Notes under the pieces: generated by a model | The model's database searches: none | What the model saw: only the letters and a program-made list of their open reading frames with translations | What the model was told of the DNA's origin: nothing | Shown: one piece after another, positions 7,980 to 16,324 of the stretch | Numbering within the stretch: the first letter of the stretch is position 1 | How the letters are laid out: every line of letters begins with the position of its first letter | Position numbers and translations under genes: made by a program | Source: Acidobacteriota bacterium | GTDB lineage: Bacteria; Acidobacteriota; Aminicenantia; Aminicenantales; Aminicenantaceae | Assembly (NCBI GenBank): GCA_030669585.1 | Contig: DAOVDI010000012.1 | Coordinates: 1 to 38,698 of the forward strand | Length of the DNA stretch: 38,698 nucleotides | Direction: 5' to 3'

Positions 7980-9221
7980 ATGGCAGTACTCAGAAAATTT
8001 AAGGCCTGGAGGCCGAAACAGGGATTGGAGAGGGATGTTGCATCCTTACCGTATGACGTACTCAGCAGCGATGAAGCCAGGGAGCTTGTTCAGGACAACA
8101 CCTATTCTTTTTTGCACGTTGTCAAACCTGAGGTGGATCTACCTATGGGCACCGACCTCTATTCTCAGCCGGTCTATGATAAAGCCAGGGAAAACATAGA
8201 TAGATTTATGGAGGAGGGGGTTCTTGTTCAGGAGACCGATCCACGGTTGTACATATATCGCCAGACCATGGACGGAAGGGAGCAATACGGGATAGTCGGA
8301 TGTGTTTCGGTTGAGGATTATAATAATGATATCATCAAAAAGCACGAGCACACACGAAAAGACAAAGAAGTTGACCGTATCAAGCATGTTGATATTACTA
8401 ATGTCAATGCCGGTCCCATTTTTCTGGCGTATAAAACAGCAGGAACCATTGATCAAGTCGTGTCCGAGGCTGTAAAAAAAGAGCCGATCTATGATTTTGT
8501 GGCGGATGACGGGATCGGTCATACTGTCTGGATCGTGGAAGATGTAAACAGCGAAAAGCTAATCAGGGAATTTGCGCATATCGATTACCTGTACGTTGCG
8601 GATGGACATCACCGGACAGCCTCAGCTGCCAGGGTCGCAAATATCAGAAAAAGCGCAAACCTGGATCACACAGGGGATGAAGAATACAATTATTTCCTTG
8701 CAGTTCTTTTTCCTGATGATCAGCTCCATATTATGGATTATAACCGCGTTGTGAAAAATTTAGACGGACATTCAGAAGAAGATCTTTTTTTGGAGTTGAA
8801 TAAATGGTTTGTCATGGAAAATGCCGGAACGGAACCTTACAAGCCACAGAAAAAAGGAGAGATCGAGATGTATTTGAACGGGGTGTGGCACAAATTGAAT
8901 ATCAAGCAGGAATTGGTTGATTTTGACGATCCTGTCAACAGCCTGGATATTGCCTATCTTCAGAACAACCTCTTGTATCCATTTTTCGGCATCAAAGATC
9001 CTAGGACAAGCAAAAACATCGACTTTATTGGTGGTATCCGCGGGTTGGGTGAACTGAAAAAACTGGTAGACAGCGGCAAATTCAAGATCGCGTTTGCCTT
9101 GTATCCGGTATCCATCCTTGAGCTTATGAATATCGCAGATTCAGGACGTGTCATGCCGCCTAAATCCACATGGTTTGAGCCTAAATTAAGAAGCGGGCTT
9201 CTTGTCCACTCCCTTGCTTGA
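7980..9221 (+). CDS. DUF1015 family protein
   Basis: A 413-residue cytoplasmic protein of the DUF1015 family (PF06245 from memory), widespread in anaerobes and without an assigned function I can vouch for. Characteristic segments are the opening LRKFKAWRPKQGLERDVASL, PYDVLSSDEARELV, and the motif YVADGHHRTASA near residue 212. A distal part with NSLDIAYLQNNLLYPFFGI and PKSTWFEPKLRSGLLVHSL is typical of the C-terminus. The DGHHR motif resembles that of ParB/sulfiredoxin-fold serine kinases (SerK, SbnI), so a small-molecule kinase role is conceivable; this is inference only. AAGAGGAG precedes ATG 7980. It lies 49 bp after carB, possibly in the same transcript, with a T8 run but no hairpin between them. 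Confidence 0.88.
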   Translation: MAVLRKFKAWRPKQGLERDVASLPYDVLSSDEARELVQDNTYSFLHVVKPEVDLPMGTDLYSQPVYDKARENIDRFMEEGVLVQETDPRLYIYRQTMDGREQYGIVGCVSVEDYNNDIIKKHEHTRKDKEVDRIKHVDITNVNAGPIFLAYKTAGTIDQVVSEAVKKEPIYDFVADDGIGHTVWIVEDVNSEKLIREFAHIDYLYVADGHHRTASAARVANIRKSANLDHTGDEEYNYFLAVLFPDDQLHIMDYNRVVKNLDGHSEEDLFLELNKWFVMENAGTEPYKPQKKGEIEMYLNGVWHKLNIKQELVDFDDPVNSLDIAYLQNNLLYPFFGIKDPRTSKNIDFIGGIRGLGELKKLVDSGKFKIAFALYPVSILELMNIADSGRVMPPKSTWFEPKLRSGLLVHSLA

Positions 9222-9232
9222 ACAATTTACAA

Positions 9233-9274
9233 GCCGATCTCACCGCAGTGGCTTCGTCGTGTTCTGTTCGCAGT
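9233..9274. repeat. Palindromic element, left half only
   Basis: GCCGATCTCACCGCAG onward matches 62-103 of copy 1 at 41 of 42 bases (one C to T change), in the same orientation. The central and right parts do not follow. Such near identity over 9 kb implies recent duplication or gene conversion. Confidence 0.75.
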
Positions 9275-9310
9275 GGGAAAAAATCGTTCATCTCGTTATC
9301 TCGTACTCTC

Positions 9311-9337
9311 GTCATTCCCGTGTAGACAGGAATCCAG
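9311..9337. repeat. dRS3-like short inverted repeat
   Basis: GTCATTCCCGTGTAGACAGG followed by AATCCAG is a degenerate form of the ATTCCC-N8-GGGAAT inverted repeat, a motif dispersed in many genomes (the dRS3 repeat of Neisseria is the known example). It is a single copy in this window. Confidence 0.5.
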
Positions 9338-9381
9338 CTCTTTGAGCTTATTGGGTTTATTGAGTTAAATCAAATTATAAT

Positions 9382-9417
9382 AACCCAAGGAACACAACGA
9401 ACCCAAAGAACCCAATA
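9382..9417. repeat. 9-bp tandem repeat, four units
   Basis: Four consecutive 9-base units run from 9382 to 9417: AACCCAAGG, AACACAACG, AACCCAAAG, AACCCAATA. A partial inverse, TTATTGGGTT, lies just upstream near 9348, so the region can fold back. Noncoding. Confidence 0.6.
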
Positions 9418-9427
9418 AACTATTATA

Positions 9428-9490
9428 GACTTCAACGACTTCTATGGACCTCAATAGACTTCAATGGACTCCTATGGACTTCTATAGACT
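9428..9490. repeat. 10-bp tandem array, consensus GACTTCWATR (forward)
   Basis: One 9-base unit (GACTTCAAC) and five 10-base units follow in exact register: GACTTCTATG, GACCTCAATA, GACTTCAATG, GACTCCTATG, GACTTCTATA, then GACTG. Substitutions are mostly transitions or A/T swaps that keep the length. A reverse-oriented array of the same unit lies at 9709-9744, and another inverted pair sits at 22791-22904. It has no start codon or coding sense. Confidence 0.75.
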
Positions 9491-9652
9491 GTTTTTTTTG
9501 GGCTCTCCTCGACCCCTTTCTTTCTGTCTTTTCTCGCTTCATATGCAACGTTATAGCCGTTCTACAGATACAAATGTATTCTATGGGTGGATAATATGAA
9601 ATAAATGATTTTTATGCTAGTATATAAATGTTTGAGTCGAAAGATTACATAA

Positions 9653-9696
9653 CCTGGATTATTCACGGGTCGAGATTGCCGTAGCTGCGAGGAGTG
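9653..9696. repeat. Palindromic element, right half, inverted
   Basis: The sequence CCTGGATTATTCACGGGTCG and what follows is the reverse complement of 126-169 of copy 1, with 42 of 44 bases identical. Relative to the left half at 9233-9274 it is flipped, so the two halves of one element are separated by 378 bases and rearranged here. Confidence 0.75.
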
Positions 9697-9708
9697 ACCA
9701 AGGAAAAA

Positions 9709-9744
9709 CAGTCTATAGAAGTCCATAGGGGTCTATTGAAGTTA
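9709..9744. repeat. 10-bp tandem array (reverse orientation)
   Basis: Units AGTCTATAGA, AGTCCATAGG and GGTCTATTGA then AGTT are the reverse-complement phase of the GACTTCWATR unit at 9428-9490. Together the two arrays form a long inverted repeat around about 220 bases. Confidence 0.7.
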
Positions 9745-9812
9745 AAGAAGGCCAAGGGCCAAAGGTGAAAGCAAGAAAAGAGGCAAAAAGATAAAAGCAG
9801 CTTAGTTCAAAG

Positions 9813-9848
9813 CACTTGAATCCTTGAACCCTTGAATCCTCGAACCCT
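9813..9848. repeat. 8-bp tandem repeat, four units
   Basis: CTTGAATC, CTTGAACC, CTTGAATC, CTCGAACC occupy 9815-9846. This is the same unit as at positions 1-25. In both places the array neighbours palindromic-element sequence. Confidence 0.65.
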
Positions 9849-9887
9849 TTGCATCGACTACTGGATGCTATATAAGAAGTTATGTTA

Positions 9888-9926
9888 GGCTATCGGCAGT
9901 TTTTATGAATAAAGCAGGATAAATAG
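9888..9926. repeat. Repeat end shared with 243-272
   Basis: CTATCGGCAGTTTTTATGAA followed by TAAAGCAGGATAAA matches the right inverted-repeat arm at 243-275 closely, including about 20 identical bases from TTTTTATG. In each case it lies a short way upstream of a gene start (the ferredoxin remnant, and lrp at 9949), so it may have brought or replaced promoter sequence. Confidence 0.55.
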
Positions 9927-9948
9927 TAAAAACTAAAAAGAGGTAAGA

Positions 9949-10392
9949 ATGTTTGATGATCTGGATATTAAAATCATTAAAGCGCTGAATGAAAATGCGC
10001 GAAAAAGTTTCCGTGAAATAGCCAAAGAAGTCGATTCTTCAGTGACAGCTGTCATCCACAGGATTAGGAAATTCGAAGAATCAGGAATCATCAAGGGATA
10101 TATTCCTGATATCAATCAAGAACATTTTGATTATAAGCTTATTTCCATCATTGCACTACGAATTTCCCAGGGGAAATTGATCGAAACACAAAAAAAGATC
10201 GCAGAAGACCCCCATATTGTTGCTGTCTACGATGTAACGGGAGACTGGGATTCTTTTCTTATTGGATACTTCAAGGACCGGCAGGACCTAAACTCCTTTC
10301 TCAAGACTCTCCAGGCCCATAAAAATGTGGACAGGTCTGTGACGCATATTGTTCTTAATGTAGTAAAGGAAGAGAGACGGATTCTAGTTTAA
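9949..10392 (+). CDS. Lrp/AsnC family transcriptional regulator
   Basis: A 147-residue, single-domain-pair regulator of normal length. The N-terminal winged helix-turn-helix begins FDDLDIKIIKALNENARKSF and continues with a recognition helix SSVTAVIHRIRKFEESGIIKGY. The C-terminal RAM (AsnC ligand-binding) domain covers about residues 65-140, with VYDVTGDWDSFLIGYFKDRQ as the usual effector-site region. The family binds amino acids or related small molecules and forms octamers. AGAGGTAAGA precedes ATG 9949. The gene is isolated: repeats upstream, and a convergent two-component gene 39 bases downstream. The target is not evident; autoregulation is usual in the family. Confidence 0.9.
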   Translation: MFDDLDIKIIKALNENARKSFREIAKEVDSSVTAVIHRIRKFEESGIIKGYIPDINQEHFDYKLISIIALRISQGKLIETQKKIAEDPHIVAVYDVTGDWDSFLIGYFKDRQDLNSFLKTLQAHKNVDRSVTHIVLNVVKEERRILV

Positions 10393-10431
10393 CAAGAAGG
10401 CTGATCAAGGGGGGCTTTCAGGAAGTTACGA

Positions 10432-11823
10432 TCACTCGTAAAGACGATTAAGATCGATCTCAAATCTTTTGATCATTTCATTCAAAGTGGTAGGCTTGAT
10501 ACCTAAATGTAGAGCCGCTTTTTTTTGGACTCCATGTGTCTTCTTCAAAGCATTCATGATGGCCTTTTTTTGAAAGTTCTGTGTCTGAGATTTAAGATCC
10601 AGGCTGTCTGCAAATCCGGTTCCTGTATCTTCCCTTATTGGTTCCGGGCTGATCAGGAACGGCGGCAGGTCCTCCTGTCTGATGATCGAGGATTGTGATA
10701 AAACGATGGATCGTTCGATCATATTTTCTAACTCTCTGACATTTCCAGGCCAATGATAATCCATTAGAATATTCATAGCCTCCTTGGACACTTCCTGGAT
10801 CTCTTTTTTGTTTTCTATGTTATATCTTGTGATAAAGTGTTTGATCAGCAGGGGGATGTCTTCCATTCTTTTTCTCAAGGGAGGCAGTTCTATCTTTATG
10901 ACATTAAGTCTGTAGTAAAGATCTTCTCTGAATTTTTGCTGTTTGATCAGATCTTCAAGATTGATGTTTGTTGCTGCTATCAGGCGGACGTTGACCCGGA
11001 GTGTTTTGGTCCCGCCGAGCCGCATAAACTCTCTGTCCTGTATGACCCGGAGCAATTTAGCCTGTGTTTCCAGATTCAGAGTGGAAATTTCATCAAAAAA
11101 GATCGAACCGTTTTCAGCAGCTTCAAATAATCCTTTTTTTTGAGTTGTAGCTCCGGTAAAGGCCCCTTTAACATGGCCGAAAAGATGGCTTTCAAGAAGA
11201 TCCGGAGGGAGAGACCCGCTGTTGACGACTATAAATGGCGAAGTGCGCCTGTCACTGTTCTGGTGGATGGCATGAGCAACGAGTTCCTTTCCAGTGCCGC
11301 TTTCTCCTTCGATCAGAATGGTGCTCCGTGTAGGGGCGGAGGCTTTGATCACTTCAAAAACCTCATTCATAACAGCGCTTTTCCCGATGATTTTTTCAAA
11401 GCGGAATTTTTCCTGCAGTTCATTCTTTAAGCGGATGTTCTCATCCTGAAGACATTTGTGGTTTATGGCCCTTTTCACGGTGAGGAGAAGTTCTTCGTGC
11501 TTAAAAGGTTTCTGAATATAGTCATATGCCCCCATCTTCATGGCGGTAATGGCGGATTCGACCGATGCATAAGCCGTGATGATGATGATGACTATCTTCG
11601 GATTCCGATTTTTTAATTCCTTCAGGACATCGATCCCGTTCATGCCGGGCATTAAAAGATCGAGAAGTACTAGATCATATTCGTTAGAAATATGTTTTTC
11701 CAGAGCCTCTTCTCCATTGGCGGAGCTGTCAACATTATATCCTTCGGATGTTAAAAGCTCTCCCAGAACCTCGTGGATGATCGGTTCATCATCGATCACA
11801 TGAATCGTCTGATTTTTTTTCAT
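10432..11823 (-). CDS. Sigma-54-dependent response regulator, NtrC/PilR type
   Basis: A 463-residue activator of sigma-54 promoters with the full three-domain layout. The receiver domain (1-120) has acidic residues Asp11-Asp12, phosphoacceptor Asp55 in VLLDLLMPG and Lys105. The AAA+ domain (about 145-380) has Walker A GESGTGKE (173-180), the sigma-54-contacting GAFTGA loop (220-225) and WPGNVREL. A Fis-type helix-turn-helix lies at the C-terminus (ALKKTHGVQKKAALHLGIKP). It starts 5 bases after the sensor kinase stops, so the pair is one operon. Being next to the pilus operon it is most likely PilR-like, controlling pilin genes. No sigma-54 consensus was found by eye in front of the pilus operons here, so the targets may be elsewhere. 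Confidence 0.93.
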   Translation of the reverse strand: MKKNQTIHVIDDEPIIHEVLGELLTSEGYNVDSSANGEEALEKHISNEYDLVLLDLLMPGMNGIDVLKELKNRNPKIVIIIITAYASVESAITAMKMGAYDYIQKPFKHEELLLTVKRAINHKCLQDENIRLKNELQEKFRFEKIIGKSAVMNEVFEVIKASAPTRSTILIEGESGTGKELVAHAIHQNSDRRTSPFIVVNSGSLPPDLLESHLFGHVKGAFTGATTQKKGLFEAAENGSIFFDEISTLNLETQAKLLRVIQDREFMRLGGTKTLRVNVRLIAATNINLEDLIKQQKFREDLYYRLNVIKIELPPLRKRMEDIPLLIKHFITRYNIENKKEIQEVSKEAMNILMDYHWPGNVRELENMIERSIVLSQSSIIRQEDLPPFLISPEPIREDTGTGFADSLDLKSQTQNFQKKAIMNALKKTHGVQKKAALHLGIKPTTLNEMIKRFEIDLNRLYE

Positions 11824-11828
11824 TTTTT

Positions 11829-14654
11829 TTAATTCATATAGATTTTGGACTGGTCAAGGTCAGCTGGAATGCTGATAATAAAAAGGCTGCCCTTTCCTTC
11901 CTCGCTTTCCACATTGATCTGTCCCTGATGTTCCTGAATAATAGCATAGCTGATGGACAGGCCCAGGCCGGTGCCCTTCCCGATGCCTTTAGTGGTGAAA
12001 AACGGATCAAAGATGTGCGGCAGGTGCTGCTTTTTTATTCCACTTCCCGAATCCTGAATTTTAATGATCACCTGATGCTTTTCCTGGAACAGGTCGACCC
12101 TGAGCTCCCCTCCTGACGGCATGGCATCAATCGCGTTAAGAATGATGTTGATGAAGACCTGCTGCAGTTGTTCTCCCTGGGCAAAAATGGGAGGAACTGC
12201 GTTCAAATGCATGTCCAGAGTGATATTTAAATGTTTAAGCTTATATTCGATCAGGGCGATGATCTCACTTAAGCTTCTCTCCAAATCGACTTGATGAAAG
12301 GAGGATTCCGACGGATTCCGTGCAAAGTTGAGTAGATTTTTTACAATGCGCCCTACTCGCTCTGTCTGGGCTTCGATCTTATCCAGGATCTTTGAATTGG
12401 GAGAGGCAGCCATTTTTTTCTGCAATATCTGGACATAGCTTGAAATGCCTGTGAGGGGTGTATTGATCTCATGTGCCACACCTGCGGAAAGGAGACCGAT
12501 AGAGGCCAGTTTTTCAGAAGTTAAAAGCTGCTGCTGCATGGAAATTTTTTCTGTGATATCTTCAAAGACAATGATGGTCCCGTAAGGATTTCGCGTTTTG
12601 TCCAAGAGCGGTGTTTTAACTATGTCAAAAATCCTTTTTGTGCCATCCGGCATTTCGAAAGTGATTTCACTCATAAGCCTATAATCTCCCTGGGTGTCTG
12701 AAGGGAAGAGAGCCGAATAGTTTTTTTTCCCGAGGATGGTCACCAATTTTTTTTCAAAAACACGATCTTTAGTCATAGCGAACATGTCTTCAAGGATCCT
12801 GTTCCATCCAATAATCCGTCCATTCTGGTCGAGGACAGCGACACCGACAGTCAGGCTTTCAATAATGTTTTCACTGTAGTCTTTAAGCCTTTCCAGTTCA
12901 GCCGCCCTGATGTTGGCCTGGTCAAAAAGATAGGCATTTTCCAGAGCCAGAGCTACAGAAGAAGAGATGGTCAGCAGAAGCTCTGTGTCTTCGGGTGTGA
13001 GATATGTGTTATCAATCTTTTTTCCCATGCCAAGGCATCCGATAATCCTGTCTTCCACTTTAAGTGGGAGCAGGTGAAAAATACCATAATTGGAGAGTTT
13101 TCTGAATTTTATCTGAAGGCCGCTTTTTTCCGGGAGGGAATAATAGGAAAGAAAATCCTGTGTTTTCAACAACTGGAAGATCTCGTCGTCAAGCAACACT
13201 TTTACTTTTTTCGAGGGGTTTTCACCTTTGGATTTGAAGATCTGAAAAGTGCCCTTCTGATCATCCATGGGCAGAAGAAAAGCGATATATTTCAGGGACA
13301 GCGCGTTTGCAGTCAGAACCAATATATTTTGTGAAAGATTTTGTAGATTTCTTTCCCGGCTGACTTCCTGGCTGATGGATAGGAGGGTTCTCCGGTATTT
13401 GTAGCTTCTTCGGTATGTGAATCTATCTATGATGGACCGGATGAACTTTTTTAGTGGAGTGAAGAGTGTTGCCCCAAGGATGATCGCCAAAATTCCTACA
13501 ATGATCGTGTTCCATGTGGTTTCGGATAAGATTTGCGTCTGGGAGCTAGCCGCAAAATACAGGATCGCAATAACGATATAGGATGTTACAAAAGGAACTG
13601 CTTTTTTCAGGATCAATTCCAGGCCCAAAAGCCTGTTCCTGGAAATGGAGTAAGCAAAAATCAGGGGAATGATCCCCAGGAAAATGATAGACATCTCCCC
13701 TGCAGTTGACGGGGCCTTTCCTGAAATAAAGGGAAGGATGTACAATAGGGTGAAGGGAAGCAGTCCAAGCCCGATCCCGGGATAGATCAGATTCAATTGT
13801 TTCCTTATGGTCCGGTTTCGCATCCGGAATGAATCACGGAACAGGAATACAAATATTATGATTGAAAAAGCTCCGAAGTGAAGCAGTCCCAGCCGCTCGG
13901 ACATCCGGTAAAACTGAAGGATAAAGGAGTCGTTGAATTTGAAGATGTTAGGAAGGTGAATGAAGATGGTGCTCAGAAAAAGAATGAACCCCGGGAGATA
14001 GATAAGATTAATAGATGAAAGCCTGTCTTTGGGAATTCGTCTTCGTTTTGGAAAAAAAATGAAAAAGTGGGCCAGGAGGGGAGGGAAAAGAAGGAATGCA
14101 ATCCTGTCCATCCAGTAAAAAATGTTGTCAATAGCATCCAGATGTCCTGTGGGTGAAAATATATTGAGGGAGTAAAATGTTATGGATATTGAAAGGAAAA
14201 ATAGATAAGGAAGAGTAAAGGGTTTTTTTGTATTAAAAAAGACAAAAAGACAAATAAACAGAGATGTCAAACCGATCAGAGCAAGGTAGAAGTAATTGAG
14301 ATTTGTGCCTTTTGTCTCCAGATAAAGCAGTGGGTGATAAAGTTCTTCCCGGCGGCTTATTTCGTAAGTCAGCTTTTGGTTGGAACGCCAGGCAGACCAT
14401 TGTGTCTTGGCCAGGTCGATCTGATTCCTGATCTTGATATTGTTGATGGAATAAAGCACATCCCCTTTTCGAATCCCGGCCAGGTAGGCCTGGCTGTTTC
14501 GTTCGACTTTTAAGGCAGTCAGGCCCTTAACTTGTTCTGCCCAGACTACACCGTCGGACGGCTCCCTCCATGCGACGCGCTTGTAGATATTCCATCCGCC
14601 TAGGATTATCATGGGGATGAAAATAATAGCGGCGAATGCAATTTTCCTTTTCAT
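11829..14654 (-). CDS. Membrane sensor histidine kinase with PDZ, GAF and PAS domains
   Basis: A 941-residue kinase. Residues 5-22 form a first membrane helix. A PDZ-like domain at about 35-100 (LTALKVERNSQAYLAGIRKGDVLYS split over two strands) faces the periplasm. Seven or so further helices span about 120-410. Then come a GAF domain (about 425-580), a PAS domain (about 590-710, ESLTVGVAVLDQNGRIIGWN), a HisKA domain with phosphoacceptor His728 in GVAHEINTPL, and an HATPase domain with NAIDAMPSGG, DSGSGI and GTGLGLSI boxes. It phosphorylates the response regulator encoded immediately downstream. A PDZ domain in front of the membrane region suggests sensing of an exported protein's C-terminus or of envelope state, by analogy with other PDZ sensors; this is inference. 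PilS-like by context. Confidence 0.9.
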   Translation of the reverse strand: MKRKIAFAAIIFIPMIILGGWNIYKRVAWREPSDGVVWAEQVKGLTALKVERNSQAYLAGIRKGDVLYSINNIKIRNQIDLAKTQWSAWRSNQKLTYEISRREELYHPLLYLETKGTNLNYFYLALIGLTSLFICLFVFFNTKKPFTLPYLFFLSISITFYSLNIFSPTGHLDAIDNIFYWMDRIAFLLFPPLLAHFFIFFPKRRRIPKDRLSSINLIYLPGFILFLSTIFIHLPNIFKFNDSFILQFYRMSERLGLLHFGAFSIIIFVFLFRDSFRMRNRTIRKQLNLIYPGIGLGLLPFTLLYILPFISGKAPSTAGEMSIIFLGIIPLIFAYSISRNRLLGLELILKKAVPFVTSYIVIAILYFAASSQTQILSETTWNTIIVGILAIILGATLFTPLKKFIRSIIDRFTYRRSYKYRRTLLSISQEVSRERNLQNLSQNILVLTANALSLKYIAFLLPMDDQKGTFQIFKSKGENPSKKVKVLLDDEIFQLLKTQDFLSYYSLPEKSGLQIKFRKLSNYGIFHLLPLKVEDRIIGCLGMGKKIDNTYLTPEDTELLLTISSSVALALENAYLFDQANIRAAELERLKDYSENIIESLTVGVAVLDQNGRIIGWNRILEDMFAMTKDRVFEKKLVTILGKKNYSALFPSDTQGDYRLMSEITFEMPDGTKRIFDIVKTPLLDKTRNPYGTIIVFEDITEKISMQQQLLTSEKLASIGLLSAGVAHEINTPLTGISSYVQILQKKMAASPNSKILDKIEAQTERVGRIVKNLLNFARNPSESSFHQVDLERSLSEIIALIEYKLKHLNITLDMHLNAVPPIFAQGEQLQQVFINIILNAIDAMPSGGELRVDLFQEKHQVIIKIQDSGSGIKKQHLPHIFDPFFTTKGIGKGTGLGLSISYAIIQEHQGQINVESEEGKGSLFIISIPADLDQSKIYMN

Positions 14655-14683
14655 GTCAAAAATTTACAAAAAAAATATGTCCC

Positions 14684-14968
14684 TCAGTTCAGAATATGTC
14701 TTCGGGAGGATCGGATGGCCCATTTGATTCCCGGCTGCGACAGATATTTCTGAAGCCTGGGATCATCTTTTAATCCCAGTGGCTGTGTGCTTCTGGCTAG
14801 AAGGGTGGTCATATAATCCGTTCTGGGCCTTTGTGTATCTTGGGAGGATGGTTCCGGGTTAGCTCTCATGACTGTTCCGGCCGCACAGGCATTTCCCAGC
14901 CCGGAAGGAAGTATAAACAGAGCAGTGGTAAAAACAAGGGCTGGAAAGACAAGCCACTTGATTCTCAT
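14684..14968 (-). CDS. Small exported protein of unknown function
   Basis: Reading from ATG 14968 gives 94 residues beginning MRIKWLVFPALVFTTALFIL, a clear Sec signal peptide with likely cleavage after the AxA at NACAA|GT. The mature part is about 60 residues, polar, with a proline-rich stretch and a basic C-terminus (IRSSRRHILN). A longer reading from 15097 adds 43 residues without signal character and crosses the divergent promoter region, so I prefer the shorter start. I do not recognise a family. It lies 29 bases upstream of the sensor kinase on the same strand and is probably co-transcribed, which makes it a candidate ligand or accessory for the PDZ sensor. The minus-strand TTGACA at 14998-15003 could serve it. 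Confidence 0.5.
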   Translation of the reverse strand: MRIKWLVFPALVFTTALFILPSGLGNACAAGTVMRANPEPSSQDTQRPRTDYMTTLLARSTQPLGLKDDPRLQKYLSQPGIKWAIRSSRRHILN

Positions 14969-15046
14969 GTTTTTAAAATAAAACCTTCTGTCCTCTTTGT
15001 CAATATAGGAAATAGAGTGGGAAGAACTCTTTCTCTCCCGTCGATG

Positions 15047-15075
15047 TTGACAAAAATGAGGATATTCCCTAACAT
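15047..15075 (+). promoter_or_regulatory. Sigma-70-type promoter for the pilus assembly operon
   Basis: TTGACA at 15047-15052 and TAACAT at 15070-15075 are separated by 17 bases. Transcription would start near 15082, leaving a leader of about 34 bases with AAAGG before ATG 15116. It sits in the divergent gap between the small exported protein and pilC. Motif-based only. Confidence 0.5.
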
Positions 15076-15115
15076 CTGCATAGCATAGTGAAAACACTTG
15101 GATTAAAGGTCAATA

Positions 15116-16324
15116 ATGCCGAATTTTATGTGCCGCTTTACATCGGATGACGGGAAGGTTGTTTCCCGATCCTTTTTTATTTCCACAGCCGCGGAGTGCC
15201 GAAGGCATTATGAAGAACAAGGATTCTGTGTTCTTTCAGTCAGGAGAGATTGGAAAAATATCCATATCCCTATCCTCCCCTTTGAAAAAAAGATCAAAGA
15301 TAAAGATTTCCTTATGTTCAATCAGGAGCTTGTAGCTTTGATTAAAGCGGGATATCCTGTACTCAAAAGCATCACGATTATTTCCAGCCGTGTCAAGAAT
15401 ATTCACCTGAAGGAACTCCTGATGCAGGTGGAGAAGGAGATCAAGGGAGGGAAATCTCTATCAGAAGCCTTTATGCCGTTTGAACGTGAGTTTTCAAAGG
15501 TCTACATTGCATCGCTTATGGCCGGAGAGCGGAGCGGCAACTTGGCGGAAAGCATCTCCAAGTATATCGATTATTCCAAAGTCATTTCAGAAACAAAAGC
15601 CAAGATCAAGTCCGCCCTCACCTATCCCACAGTGCTGATTATTTTTTCAATGTTTCTGATGGGAATTCTGATTAATTTTATCCTTCCGCGATTTGCTGAG
15701 TTTTATTCCTCATTTCAGGCCAGTCTGCCTGCCATTACCCGGGTTCTGGTCTCTTTTGCCGTTTTTGCAAAGAGAAATGTACTTGTTTTCCTGACTCTGG
15801 TTTTATTCTTGCTTTTTCTATATCTTCGGATGAAAAGAAAGGAAAAGGGAGAAATTTTCATCGACCGGATGAAACTTAAAATTCCCTATGCGCGTATGAT
15901 CTGGCTTGAGTCGGCTGTATCGCTTTTCAGTAGAACTCTGGGATTGATGCTTGGTGGGGGGATCTCCCTGATCAATTCGATCGGCATTGCCAGCCAGGCT
16001 GTTCCGAATAAATTTCTCTTCCAAAAAATGAAGGATCTACCGGATCATATTAAAAATGGCGAAAGCCTCTATCAGTCCCTCCGTCAGACAGGTTTTTTCC
16101 CAGCCCTGGCTCTGGATATGGTTCGTATCGGAGAATCCTCGGCAAACCTGGACGGCATGCTTATTGATGTGGCGGAAGTCTATAACCACCAGATCCAAAT
16201 GAAGATCGACAGATTTGTCTCACTTATAGAGCCAGTGATCATCATTGTTATGGGGCTTTTAGTAGCCGGAATGCTGCTGTCAGTTTATCTGCCGATATTC
16301 AATATTATACGAGTAACAGGATGA
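15116..16324 (+). CDS. pilC: Type IV pilus platform protein PilC / GspF family
   Basis: A 402-residue inner-membrane platform protein that couples the PilB motor to pilin insertion. Two GspF domains are visible: the first at about 65-190 (FNQELVALIKAGYPVLKSI, and MAGERSGNLAESI), the second at about 268-390 (FSRTLGLMLGGGISLINSI, MVRIGESSANLDGML). There are membrane segments near 170-195, 220-238 and 370-395. The N-terminal ~45 residues resemble the usual PilC opening. AAAGGT precedes the ATG. The stop overlaps the next ATG (ATGA at 16321-16324). First gene of a seven-gene assembly operon. Confidence 0.9.
   Translation: MPNFMCRFTSDDGKVVSRSFFISTAAECRRHYEEQGFCVLSVRRDWKNIHIPILPFEKKIKDKDFLMFNQELVALIKAGYPVLKSITIISSRVKNIHLKELLMQVEKEIKGGKSLSEAFMPFEREFSKVYIASLMAGERSGNLAESISKYIDYSKVISETKAKIKSALTYPTVLIIFSMFLMGILINFILPRFAEFYSSFQASLPAITRVLVSFAVFAKRNVLVFLTLVLFLLFLYLRMKRKEKGEIFIDRMKLKIPYARMIWLESAVSLFSRTLGLMLGGGISLINSIGIASQAVPNKFLFQKMKDLPDHIKNGESLYQSLRQTGFFPALALDMVRIGESSANLDGMLIDVAEVYNHQIQMKIDRFVSLIEPVIIIVMGLLVAGMLLSVYLPIFNIIRVTG

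Larger units (their letters stand above)
9222..9948. other. Gene-free repeat mosaic between DUF1015 and lrp
   Basis: These 727 bases hold no credible ORF. From left to right they contain a palindromic-element left half, a dRS3-like inverted repeat, a 9-bp tandem array, a 10-bp array (forward), about 160 bases of A+T-rich sequence, the inverted right half of the palindromic element, a 10-bp array (reverse), an 8-bp array, and a repeat end (listed separately). Accumulation of so many families in one gap suggests a tolerated insertion hotspot. Confidence 0.7.

Noticed and set aside
14969-15097. N-terminal extension of the small exported protein
   Set aside because: It would place the signal peptide internally and cover the divergent promoter region; ATG 14968 gives a normal signal peptide.
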